From Pseudoalteromonas sp. '520P1 No. 423' (GTDB lineage: Bacteria > Pseudomonadota > Gammaproteobacteria > Enterobacterales > Alteromonadaceae), in contig NZ_BBZB01000001.1 in the NCBI RefSeq assembly GCF_001269985.1, positions 3,906,001 to 3,970,000 of the forward strand: a stretch of DNA of 64,000 nucleotides, in the 5' to 3' direction. Positions 48,145 to 56,389 of this stretch are shown here, one piece after another (positions within the stretch are counted from its first letter, which is position 1; the number at the start of each line of letters is the position of its first letter). The notes below the pieces were generated by a model that worked only from the letters and a program-made list of their open reading frames with translations, was not told the origin of the DNA and did no database searches. The position numbers were made by a program, and so were the translations under genes.

Positions 48145-48453
48145 TTACAACCAGTTTTTAAAACTGTGTAAATAATTGAATTTAAAAATTAAGATAATCC
48201 AAGTGGACAATATAAATGGCGCGGTAAGCGCCGGTATATTATAAAGCTGAAATAACCTCATAATTATCACAGATAAAATAATTCCTAAAATTGGTTTTAT
48301 AAAACCGGCATATCTGCTCGAAACCGCAAACGCTACTAATAAAGCATTAAAACCAAAGAGGCATATGATACTCATATTTTTAAAAATTGTGTTTATAAAA
48401 ACGATATTTAAATAAAAAAATTTCCCAGCCAAATTAGAGCTAAAACTCAGCAA
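48145..48453 (-). pseudogene. C-terminal fragment of a urea transporter
   Basis: 102 codons, three hydrophobic segments. The sequence FGFNALLVAFAV, then ILGIILSVIIMRLFQLYNIP and ALTAPFILSTWIIL matches the last helices of the urea transporter (UT) family, normally ~300+ residues. The N-terminal two thirds are absent: directly upstream lies non-coding sequence before the divergent lipase gene. No urease genes are in the window. Confidence 0.55.
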
Positions 48454-48610
48454 CCATCTATTGTTAAAAGCCGAACAACACCAAGCTAAAGCGGTACACT
48501 TGTAATTTAAATGTAAATAAATGTTGTTTTTTTAAACTTCACTGTATAAATTGTGATCGAAGGTCAAACCTCCAACCAGTAAATACATAATCAATTTACA
48601 GGAACACACA

Positions 48611-49468
48611 ATGAAAAAAACAATAAAAACAGGACTCATATTTGCTTCACTAATGACTTGTGTCGCAAATGCCAATACAGGGTTAGCATTCATTCATGGT
48701 ACCGGTAAACAAACCGATGCTAAAAATGACTACTGGACATCAGAGTTTATAGACTCTGTCAGACAAGGCTTACCTAACTCAAATAAATACACAGTCATAA
48801 ACTGTGATTTCGATCAATTTATGTGGAATGAAAATGCTTCTGGTTGCTTAGCCCAGGGATTAACAGACTTCATTTCAAATCAAGGGATCACTGAGTTAAA
48901 ACTTATAACACATTCAAATGGCGGCAACATTGTTCGTTGGATTTTATCTAATCCAACTTATGACAGTCGCTATCCAAATATCATTAACAAGGTAAAGCAT
49001 ACAATTGCACTCGCACCATCAAGCGGCGGAACACCCCTTGCCGATGCAGCTGTTGCAGGCAATGCTTTTGAAACCAGCTTAGGCTGGATATTAGGCTATG
49101 GCAGCGATGCGGTAAAACAGCAACAAGTGAGTTGGATGAACTTTTATAACCAACAATGGTTATTTGGCACCTCAGGTAGACCAAATTTGCAATCGACCTT
49201 TGAAGCCGTCGTTGGAAGTGATGTAGATTCCGCTTTTTGGGATGGCGATAGCTACTGTGCAGGCTATCAGTACCAAGTCGCACTAGAGGTGACTCAAAAT
49301 TGGTTAGACAGCTGCTCTGATGGCTTTTTAAACTGTAGTTCACAATCTGCTGCTGGCAGTGTTTGGTTTACAGACAAAGAAAAATCAAATGGCAAAGAAC
49401 CCCTAAGCCACCAGCAAAGTCGACGTAAATGTTTTGGTTTAGATAGCTTATTACGTAATCGTATTTAG
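48611..49468 (+). CDS. Secreted lipase/esterase-like alpha/beta hydrolase
   Basis: 285 residues with a signal peptide (1-21, ending ANA). Lipase features: an oxyanion-type FIHGTGKQ near residues 27-34, nucleophile elbow THSNGGN with Ser102, Asp in the C-terminal half, and a C-terminal tail ending LLRNRI. Four or more cysteines could form disulfides. An AGGAAC Shine-Dalgarno sequence is upstream. The stop is 9 nt before the DUF4785-like gene, so the two form an operon. Confidence 0.82.
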   Translation: MKKTIKTGLIFASLMTCVANANTGLAFIHGTGKQTDAKNDYWTSEFIDSVRQGLPNSNKYTVINCDFDQFMWNENASGCLAQGLTDFISNQGITELKLITHSNGGNIVRWILSNPTYDSRYPNIINKVKHTIALAPSSGGTPLADAAVAGNAFETSLGWILGYGSDAVKQQQVSWMNFYNQQWLFGTSGRPNLQSTFEAVVGSDVDSAFWDGDSYCAGYQYQVALEVTQNWLDSCSDGFLNCSSQSAAGSVWFTDKEKSNGKEPLSHQQSRRKCFGLDSLLRNRI

Positions 49469-49477
49469 GAGATAGCA

Positions 49478-50644
49478 ATGAAAACTTCAAAAACAATAAA
49501 TCAGTTATCTACAGCCGTCACATTAATAGCAATTGCGATATCTTGTGCTTCACATGCACAAGCTAACAACGATGAGGCGACATTTTATCAATGGCCATCT
49601 AGCTATAAAACAGATCTAACAACACAAAATAAAAAAACATATACCAGTAATGAATATTGGCAAGTTGTAACTGGTGCCCAGCTAAACAATGGCATTAAAG
49701 TGTATCTTAGCGATGCGTCTACTTTAGTGAAACTCACCCCTAAAGCAAGATTTGATCAAGGAGCAGTATTTAAGCCTCAAAATTTAGAACTTAATCACAT
49801 TCAATTAGGAAATAACCTAGCGAGTAAGCAAAAGTTAGTACAGCTTGCAGCACAAAAAGAAATGGCATTAGCTGGATTTAAAGATGGCAGTATTGCTTTA
49901 AAAGTACAAAATGCATCACTCAATGCACCTAGCGTTTTAAAGTATGCTCAACCGCTTATTGCTGACGATAAATACATAGTGCATGTTAAAGATAAAAATT
50001 CAGCATTTAAATTAAACGTTACTGCTCCGCTTGAAATTAAAAAGCAATTTCAACCGCAATTAACAATCAAAGCTGAGCTTACTAATAAACAGTTTTATAA
50101 TACCGATGTAAGTGCGCGTTTAATTAGCCCTTTAGGTGAATCTGTTGAGCTTAAATATAATCAAGGCAAGATAGATTTTTCTAATGAGTTAGAGCAACTA
50201 GGAGCAGTAAAAGGACTATACCAAGTAGAGCTTGATGTCAGTGCAAAACACTTAGCCAATAAAATAAAAAGAACCATCAAGGTGCCTTTTATTCAAACGG
50301 CCCAAACTGCAAATGTAGTGACAACAGATATAAACATTCAGTCTAACAATAAAGGTTTGATCAATGTAAATGTACCAGTAAACATTGCTCAAGAAGGTCG
50401 TTTTGCCGTAAAAGCCACTTTGCAAGGTTATACTCTGAACAATCAAAAAATAGATATCGCAACAGCTGAAGTTGCAAAATTTTTATCATTTGATGAAAGC
50501 TTAAATATGCCTTTTAAAGTCTCCACGCTAACAAAAGGCCCTTACTCTTTAAGTAATATTATTTTGACAGATCAAACAAGAATGATGGTATTACCGCAAA
50601 CAAGTGTATCAAAAGCAATCATAGAACAAGATAAAGCTTGGTAA
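49478..50644 (+). CDS. DUF4785-like secreted protein
   Basis: 388 residues with a signal peptide (1-28, ending SHA). No catalytic motif. The N-terminal 200 residues are a mixed domain (YKTDLTTQNKKTYTSNEYWQ; VKLTPKARFDQGAVFKPQNL). The C-terminal half contains two Ig-like beta-sandwich units (LTIKAELTNKQFYNTDVSAR; VNVPVNIAQEGRFAVKATLQ). Size and order match DUF4785, unknown function. Because it follows the lipase by 9 nt, it may help secretion, folding or activity of that enzyme. Confidence 0.7.
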   Translation: MKTSKTINQLSTAVTLIAIAISCASHAQANNDEATFYQWPSSYKTDLTTQNKKTYTSNEYWQVVTGAQLNNGIKVYLSDASTLVKLTPKARFDQGAVFKPQNLELNHIQLGNNLASKQKLVQLAAQKEMALAGFKDGSIALKVQNASLNAPSVLKYAQPLIADDKYIVHVKDKNSAFKLNVTAPLEIKKQFQPQLTIKAELTNKQFYNTDVSARLISPLGESVELKYNQGKIDFSNELEQLGAVKGLYQVELDVSAKHLANKIKRTIKVPFIQTAQTANVVTTDINIQSNNKGLINVNVPVNIAQEGRFAVKATLQGYTLNNQKIDIATAEVAKFLSFDESLNMPFKVSTLTKGPYSLSNIILTDQTRMMVLPQTSVSKAIIEQDKAW

Positions 50645-50665
50645 TTGATATTATTGCTAAGTTCT

Positions 50666-50688
50666 AAAGGGGCTTTTGAGCCCCTTTT
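50666..50688 (+). terminator. Terminator after the lipase operon
   Basis: A 9-bp stem (AAAGGGGCT with AGCCCCTTT), 4-nt loop, then T run. It lies between two convergent units. Confidence 0.8.
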
Positions 50689-50694
50689 ATCTGT

Positions 50695-51711
50695 TTATAA
50701 ATATTTTTTAAACCAAGTTATTAATTCTTGGTTTACTTCTTGTCGATGTTTAGTCAACCCATGATTTCCACCAGGGTAAACCACTAACTTATGAGGATGA
50801 TTCTCTTTTTTTAGTACTGCAGCTAATTGAATAGACTGCTCTACATTGACACGCCAATCCTTATCACCATGAAGTAACAAAATAGGTGCTTTTTTTGGTA
50901 ATTTATCAGTCCATTTAATAACTGAACGTTTTTCTAATTCTTCAGCTCTATTTTCTTTAAAGTTAGGCACTCTTTTTATAAGCATTTTTTCAAATTTAGG
51001 ACGTATCTTTAATGCCATTTCTTCATCACTATTACCAGCCCCAACTGCAATTGCTTTTATATTAGGTAATGATTTAGCCGCAATATAAGTTTGCATACCA
51101 CCACGACTCCAGCCATGCATACCAACTCTACTACTATCTGCATCAGGTATTTCATCTAACAACTGGGTCAAAGCTAAAACATCGTTAACATCCGCACCAC
51201 CAAATTCATCCTTACCATTATTTTTAATATGCTTTGAGCTGCCTCTATACTGACTACCTATAACTATAAAGCCTTGTTTAGCGAGTGAAGCTAACTTATC
51301 AACTTTTGTGATAAATTTAGTTACACCAAAAGATCCATTTCCACCTCTGTTATAAATGATTACAGGTAGCTTTTCTCCTTTTATAAACTTAGGCTTTAGG
51401 TAAAAGCCAGCAACTGTAAAGCCGTCTACTTGATAAGTGAAATCAATACATTCAATTGTGTTTTTTACCTGCTCGAACTTTATTGGTGGAAACATTTCAT
51501 TAAATTTATTTTTATTAAAGTTTTCCTTTTTTTTGCTTAAAAAGCCAGTCCACTTATCATGACTTTGAAAAGGCCCTCTAAAACAAGTTTTAGGGTTATC
51601 TATTGCTATTTTTTCTTCAACAAAATTTGCCTGAGCAAAAAAGCTTGTAACTAATGTCGCAGTAATGAAAGCTGTTTTAATGTACTTTCCATGTAATTTT
51701 ATTTTTTTCAT
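50695..51711 (-). CDS. Secreted alpha/beta hydrolase, S9 prolyl-oligopeptidase-like
   Basis: 338 residues with a signal peptide (about 1-28, ending FAQA). The catalytic domain carries VIIYNRGGNGSFGV (oxyanion-type loop), GWSRGGMQTYIAAKSLP (nucleophile Ser), ILLLHGDKDWRVNVEQS (Asp) and YPGGNHGLTKH (His). This arrangement is typical of the S9/dienelactone-hydrolase-like peptidase group. No propeller domain is present, so it may be an esterase or aminopeptidase-like enzyme. Substrate unknown. Confidence 0.83.
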   Translation of the reverse strand: MKKIKLHGKYIKTAFITATLVTSFFAQANFVEEKIAIDNPKTCFRGPFQSHDKWTGFLSKKKENFNKNKFNEMFPPIKFEQVKNTIECIDFTYQVDGFTVAGFYLKPKFIKGEKLPVIIYNRGGNGSFGVTKFITKVDKLASLAKQGFIVIGSQYRGSSKHIKNNGKDEFGGADVNDVLALTQLLDEIPDADSSRVGMHGWSRGGMQTYIAAKSLPNIKAIAVGAGNSDEEMALKIRPKFEKMLIKRVPNFKENRAEELEKRSVIKWTDKLPKKAPILLLHGDKDWRVNVEQSIQLAAVLKKENHPHKLVVYPGGNHGLTKHRQEVNQELITWFKKYL

Positions 51712-51794
51712 TATTTATCAATATCTTCAAATTAAAATCCAACGTAACTCGTACCTAATTACTTTAGAAAAATCAATCTATTTAAGTTAAATTA

Positions 51795-51813
51795 CCGCCG
51801 GCAGAGCCGGAGG
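51795..51813. repeat. Imperfect hairpin at an IS200-type end
   Basis: CCGCCGGC-AGA-GCCGGAGG (one mismatch). With the preceding 51712-51794 and the TnpA remnant behind it, this looks like the end hairpin of IS200-type element copy 2. GC content is much higher than its surroundings. Confidence 0.6.
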
Positions 51814-51861
51814 CTTATTTGATTACGCCCTCGAAAGGCTAAAGTTAACGCCCAAGGCGTA

Positions 51862-52291
51862 TTAAATTCCAAATTTCAGTTGAGCTCGATGCTCATCTAC
51901 TTTTTCTTGATTTCGAATATACTCAATCACCATATTTTCATCCAAACCTATCGTAGAAACAAAATACCCTCTAGCCCAGAAATTTTCACCATTGAAGTTT
52001 CGTTGCTTTCCTCTAAAGTTTTTTGCTATCGAAATCGCGCTTTTACCTTTTATATAACCAACAATTGTTGAAACTGAAAATTTTGGTGGAATACTAATTC
52101 ACATATGAACATGATCTTTCATCAAGTGTCCTACTTCTATAATAACGCCTTTTCGTTTTGCTAATTCATGAAAAGTGTCACCTAAATGTTCTTATTGCTC
52201 CATATATCAATTTTTGACATTTTTTAGGAATAAAAACGATATGGTACTTACAATCCCATCTTGTATGGGTCAAACTTTTATAATCTCGCAT
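51862..52291 (-). pseudogene. IS200/IS605 TnpA remnant (copy 2)
   Basis: The start at 52291 reads MRDYKSLTHTRWDCKYHIVF IPKK, the TnpA N-terminus, then drops out of frame around 52180-52200. Later frames recover VIIEVGHLMKDHVHM, a stop, ISIPPKFSVSTIVGYIKGKS, NGENFWARGYFVSTIGLDEN and EHRAQLKFGI with TAA at 51862-51864. Inactive. Copy 2 differs in sequence from copy 1, so they are two separate insertions. The 51712-52382 gap contains this remnant and no other gene. Confidence 0.85.
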
Positions 52292-52382
52292 AGGTTGTTT
52301 CCTCTTTACTTTTGGTTGAGCAAAGAGATTACATATAGCGCAAGAAATAAATATCTCTGGTGAACAAAAATAACGGATTGAA

Positions 52383-52721
52383 ATGAATAGTTTTTTAGAA
52401 AAACTTAACTTTGCAGAAAATACAATTGAATTCACTGATACTATGGCTGTTATAGATGAAAATTACGAATTCACAGCGCAAGAATTTAAAAATGGTGATT
52501 TAGTCAATCAAGCAGGTGACAATTCAGGCTCATGTAAAATTTTTTCATTTGCTAAATTAAACCAATTGACCCAAGAACAAACTTTGGCTTACTTTGGTAA
52601 ATATTACCGAGATGATGTATTGCAAAATCCTTCCAATACCGACCATCAAAATATCAGGAATTTTATGAAAACAGGCTGGCAAGGTATTGAATTTAAAGCC
52701 CTGGCATTAAAAGCTAAATAG
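52383..52721 (+). CDS. HopJ type III effector family protein
   Basis: 112 residues (NSFLEKLNFAENTIEFTDTM, then ENYEFTAQEFKNGD, QAGDNSGSCKIFSFAKLN, YFGKYYRDDVLQNPSNTDHQ and NIRNFMKTGWQGIEF). This matches the HopJ family, named from a plant-pathogen effector but widespread in non-pathogens with no secretion system. Nothing here suggests an effector role. Lies next to IS200 copy 2, on the other strand, with its own start. Confidence 0.85.
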   Translation: MNSFLEKLNFAENTIEFTDTMAVIDENYEFTAQEFKNGDLVNQAGDNSGSCKIFSFAKLNQLTQEQTLAYFGKYYRDDVLQNPSNTDHQNIRNFMKTGWQGIEFKALALKAK

Positions 52722-52741
52722 CCTTAAAAATAGATAAGCAC

Positions 52742-53542
52742 TTATAATTTCTTATCTATTTCCACATTTAATTTATTTAACCAAGCTTGGTGCAAGTTAG
52801 CTAATTCGCCAGATGTTTTTAGCTCCTCATATGCTTGCTTAAAATCATTAACGATTTCTAATGGCGTATTTTTACTCATAGCTATATATAAATTATTCGT
52901 TGTATTATTAAATTGATAAACACGCGAAACATCAGTAAAGCTATGCCCTAATGTTTTTAATCGCCACCTTAAGACGAGCTCATCCCCCGCCATGAAATCA
53001 ACGCGCTCTTTCATTAACAAACCAATAGCTTGATCTTTGTCTCGTGTTAACTGTAAATTTTTTTTAGGGAAACCATCTAATGACTCTAAATAACTATGAA
53101 ACCTAAACCCCCTCACTTCAGCAAATGTATAATTAGAAATGTCATGTTCAAACATAATATTATATTCTTTAGCTCTCTCACTTTTACACCAAATACTTGG
53201 TGTTAGGCGCCCCGTTTTACCAACCCAATGAAATAAAGCTTCTCGTTTTGGTATACGTGATAAAGCAAGCATCACAGCGTATTGTTCTGTTGTAATATTT
53301 TTATAAGCACGAGCCCAATTAATTTGATTATAATTTACCTGATACTGTGTTTTTTCTGTTAAACGCCTAAAAATAAGTTCACTAAAACCGGATATTTCAC
53401 CATTATCAATTATTGAATAAGGCGGTATATGATTTGCGTAAACCTCTAAAGGTTGGGGCACCTTGGGAACAGTAACCTTTTGAGAAAAAACATTACAACT
53501 AAATAACATTATTATTAGTAGCAATGGAATATTACGCGTCAT
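52742..53542 (-). CDS. Periplasmic solute-binding protein (family 3-like)
   Basis: 266 residues with a signal peptide (1-20, ending VFS). Fold landmarks: LEVYANHIPPYSIIDNGEIS GFSELIFRRL, ALSRIPKREALFHWVG and a C-terminal helix (QAYEELKTSGELANLHQAWL). There is no adjacent permease or ATPase, so it may act as a sensor or a stand-alone binder. Ligand unknown. Divergent from the CadC-like gene, separated by 164 bp. Confidence 0.85.
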   Translation of the reverse strand: MTRNIPLLLIIMLFSCNVFSQKVTVPKVPQPLEVYANHIPPYSIIDNGEISGFSELIFRRLTEKTQYQVNYNQINWARAYKNITTEQYAVMLALSRIPKREALFHWVGKTGRLTPSIWCKSERAKEYNIMFEHDISNYTFAEVRGFRFHSYLESLDGFPKKNLQLTRDKDQAIGLLMKERVDFMAGDELVLRWRLKTLGHSFTDVSRVYQFNNTTNNLYIAMSKNTPLEIVNDFKQAYEELKTSGELANLHQAWLNKLNVEIDKKL

Positions 53543-53706
53543 AAAAAACCTTCATAAAATTAGTTGGCAGATAATATACAAACCTAGTAACTATTTCAAA
53601 AAACAGAGCGATAAATACACATTATATAAAAACTAAATTGTAACAATATTGCACCAACCAAAATAAATTGCTAACTTTTAACAAACAAAAGTTATAAGTA
53701 TTTTTT

Positions 53707-54726
53707 ATGTCGCAATATAAATTTGAACAGTTTCAATTCAATAGTGAAAACTACCAGTTAACAAAAAATAAAATCAAACATACTGTTCGCCCAAAAACTG
53801 CAATGCTTTTGGCTTATTTAATTGCAAATAGACATAAAATAATCAGTAAAAAAGAGCTATTCAAATCAGTATGGCTGACAGAGCATGTGCAAGACCATAC
53901 TTTATTTCAAGTGATCAGTGAGATAAGAAAACTATCCGATAATGAGCTTATTCGTACACAACCTAATTTAGGTTACCAATGGGTGGCTGCCACCAGCGAA
54001 ATTAAAAATACACAACAAAAAGCATACCTTGGCATAGCTGTAAGTATTTTATGTCTCGCTTCATCTGCTTTATTTTTTACAAGCAATAATCAAACAGATA
54101 TTAACAATACTAATTTACCTGCAATCACTGCTTATTCAAAAGCTGTTGTGGCTTTATCTCATGGTGATAATCAAGAAGCTCAAAAGTGGTTGCAATTTAG
54201 CTTAAAAGAAAATCCAGAATCAACAGAAACAAAACTGTTATTAGCTGAAAGTTTATTTCAACAAAATAAATTAACTGCTTCAGAGTCATACGCCAGAGAA
54301 ATATTAAATAATAAAATAGCCTCATCATATAACTACTCGATGGCTTCAGACCTATTAAGTCGAATTTACGACAAGCAAGGTATGGTATTTGATGCACTGC
54401 AATATGCGATTAATGGTGCAAATGTTTTAAAAGCCTCTCAATCGGTATGCTCTATCGCTGCTACTGACGAAAGAGTCACATCATTATTAAAAGTAATAGG
54501 TGATAGCCATAACTCTCAGCAACAAAAAGATAAAATAGCCGAAAGCTATTATAAAAATAACGAAAACTATCAAGATGATTTAAAACAAAACAAATTATAT
54601 TCAGATATGTGCGATCAAATTAAAAAGCTCTCAATCCATGATAAAAAAGCAGTATGTATTCCTTTAAAAGAGTCTGAATTTTTACTTTCAAACACGATTT
54701 ATCTGAAAGACTCGTTTAATTCATAA
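53707..54726 (+). CDS. CadC/ToxR-like membrane-anchored winged-helix regulator
   Basis: 339 residues. N-terminal OmpR-type winged helix at ~1-95 (PKTAMLLAYLIANRHKIISK; LFQVISEIRKL; QPNLGYQWVA). One membrane helix at about 103-121 (AYLGIAVSILCLASSALFF). A C-terminal periplasmic part with tetratricopeptide-like helices (SKAVVALSHGDNQEAQKWLQ). No receiver domain, so it signals through the membrane as ToxR/CadC proteins do. The likely target is the following dsbC-like gene (110-bp gap) or the divergent binding protein. Confidence 0.85.
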   Translation: MSQYKFEQFQFNSENYQLTKNKIKHTVRPKTAMLLAYLIANRHKIISKKELFKSVWLTEHVQDHTLFQVISEIRKLSDNELIRTQPNLGYQWVAATSEIKNTQQKAYLGIAVSILCLASSALFFTSNNQTDINNTNLPAITAYSKAVVALSHGDNQEAQKWLQFSLKENPESTETKLLLAESLFQQNKLTASESYAREILNNKIASSYNYSMASDLLSRIYDKQGMVFDALQYAINGANVLKASQSVCSIAATDERVTSLLKVIGDSHNSQQQKDKIAESYYKNNENYQDDLKQNKLYSDMCDQIKKLSIHDKKAVCIPLKESEFLLSNTIYLKDSFNS

Positions 54727-54836
54727 GCTATTGTTTAAGCTTAATATATAGATATTTATAGGTCTTTATAGATTAATTAACTCACTTATATACACAATTT
54801 ATAATATAACTTCCTTAACAATAAAGGAGTTAAATT

Positions 54837-55559
54837 ATGAAATTAAAATCACTGAGTTTCGCACTCTCATTATGCTTTTATTCAAGCAGCAATCTTGCTC
54901 AAAGCCAAACTAAAATCATTGTAGAACCCAGTATAAAAAATAAAATAATCGCACTATTGCAAACTAAAAAAGAACTGAAAATAACTCAGTACGATTCACA
55001 GTTAATTGAAATTAATTTAGGGACTAAAACACTATTTGCAAGCAGCGATGGTAAATATATTTTTGCTGGCGCAATAATAGATACTCACAGCAAAACAAAC
55101 ATTGTTGAATTAAAAGAAAAACAAAATAGAAAATTTAAATTAGACAATTTATCTAAAAATATGCAACTCAGCTTTGCATCCACTACTGAAGAGCAACATC
55201 TAATCACTTTATTTACTGATATAGATTGTGGTTATTGCAGACAATTTCATAAACAAATTCCAGAACTCAATGCCAGGGGAATTTCAGTAAATTACATTAT
55301 GTTACCTAGAGCAGGATTAAACTCTCCCTCATTTGATAAAACAAACTCCGTATTGTGCTCTGATAACCCGCAACATAATATGACTTTGGCTATGAATAAT
55401 CAATTTAGCACTCATAACGCATGCAAGAGTAATTTAAAACAGCAGCTTGCTTTAGCTTCTGAATTTGGCATTAATTCTACGCCAACAATCATATTTCCAG
55501 ATGGCTCGATAACTCCAGGATACCTCACAACAAAGCAACTCACTCAAATTCTTAATTAG
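54837..55559 (+). CDS. DsbC-like periplasmic disulfide isomerase
   Basis: 240 residues with a signal peptide (1-21, ending LAQS). The thioredoxin-fold C-terminal half holds FTDIDCGYCRQFHKQIPELN with Cys131 and Cys134, and STPTIIFPDGSITPGYL (cis-Pro). The N-terminal half (~22-110) resembles the DsbC dimerisation arm. CGYC is the usual DsbC centre. The next gene (DsbA-like) starts 8 nt after its stop, so they are an operon. Confidence 0.87.
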   Translation: MKLKSLSFALSLCFYSSSNLAQSQTKIIVEPSIKNKIIALLQTKKELKITQYDSQLIEINLGTKTLFASSDGKYIFAGAIIDTHSKTNIVELKEKQNRKFKLDNLSKNMQLSFASTTEEQHLITLFTDIDCGYCRQFHKQIPELNARGISVNYIMLPRAGLNSPSFDKTNSVLCSDNPQHNMTLAMNNQFSTHNACKSNLKQQLALASEFGINSTPTIIFPDGSITPGYLTTKQLTQILN

Positions 55560-55567
55560 GAACTGAT

Positions 55568-56191
55568 ATGAAATATAAACTTTTAGCCTTAGTTATTTTA
55601 TTCGTTTCAACATTAGCTAATGCAACACAATTCAAACTGGGTGAACATTATACTGAAGTTAAAACCCCCTTTAAAACAGAAAAGTCTGTTATTGAATTCT
55701 TCTCTTTTTATTGCCCGCATTGTTATAAACAAGAACCCGTGATGAAAAATCTCATCGCTAATTTACCGAGTGATGTTATTTTTAAGAAAAATCATGTTGA
55801 TGGCATGCCAGGTAAAAATTTAGAAATTGAACAAGCACTTACTAAAGCTTTGATCACGGCTGATATCCTTAAAGTAAAACAGCAGATAACGCCAATTATT
55901 TTTAGCTATATTCATAAAAATAAAGCTAACTTTAATTCCATCAAAGACATTAAAAATATATTTTTATTAAATGGCATTAAAGAAAAGGATTTTGATAAAG
56001 CTTTTAATAGCTTTGCCGTGAAAACACAATTTAATAAGGCACAACTAAAAACCGCAGTTTTAAGAAAACAAGGCGTAACAACTGTACCAACGGTAATTAT
56101 TAACGGCAAATATAAAGTCGAAACACATAAAATTAGCAATCAAAGTCAATATAATGATTTAGTAATTTACCTACTCACTAAAAACACTTAA
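55568..56191 (+). CDS. DsbA-like thiol:disulfide oxidoreductase
   Basis: 207 residues with a signal peptide (1-19, ending ANA). Active site FFSFYCPHCYKQEPVM with Cys49 and Cys52 (CPHC as in E. coli DsbA). VTTVPTVIINGKYKV supplies the cis-Pro. Co-transcribed with the DsbC-like gene. A normal DsbA would need a DsbB to reoxidise it. The DsbB-like gene in this window (33242-33697) is interrupted, so another must exist elsewhere. Confidence 0.88.
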   Translation: MKYKLLALVILFVSTLANATQFKLGEHYTEVKTPFKTEKSVIEFFSFYCPHCYKQEPVMKNLIANLPSDVIFKKNHVDGMPGKNLEIEQALTKALITADILKVKQQITPIIFSYIHKNKANFNSIKDIKNIFLLNGIKEKDFDKAFNSFAVKTQFNKAQLKTAVLRKQGVTTVPTVIINGKYKVETHKISNQSQYNDLVIYLLTKNT

Positions 56192-56389
56192 TCCACACTG
56201 AGGCAAATTTAATTTGCCTTTTAAACCCCCGCTATAATTTGTAAAATATAAACAGAACCTAAATTTTAACTAATGAAACTTAAACCCTCAGTTATACATC
56301 GTAAAAAAATAAAATTCACCGCAATTTTAATAGGTCATTTTTTCCATTAATGTTATGGTTACGAAATTTTGAAATTTGAGTACTTTTTA

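Noticed and set aside
52383..52721. HopJ as evidence for a type III secretion effector
   Set aside because: The family is common in bacteria without type III secretion, and no secretion gene or chaperone is nearby.
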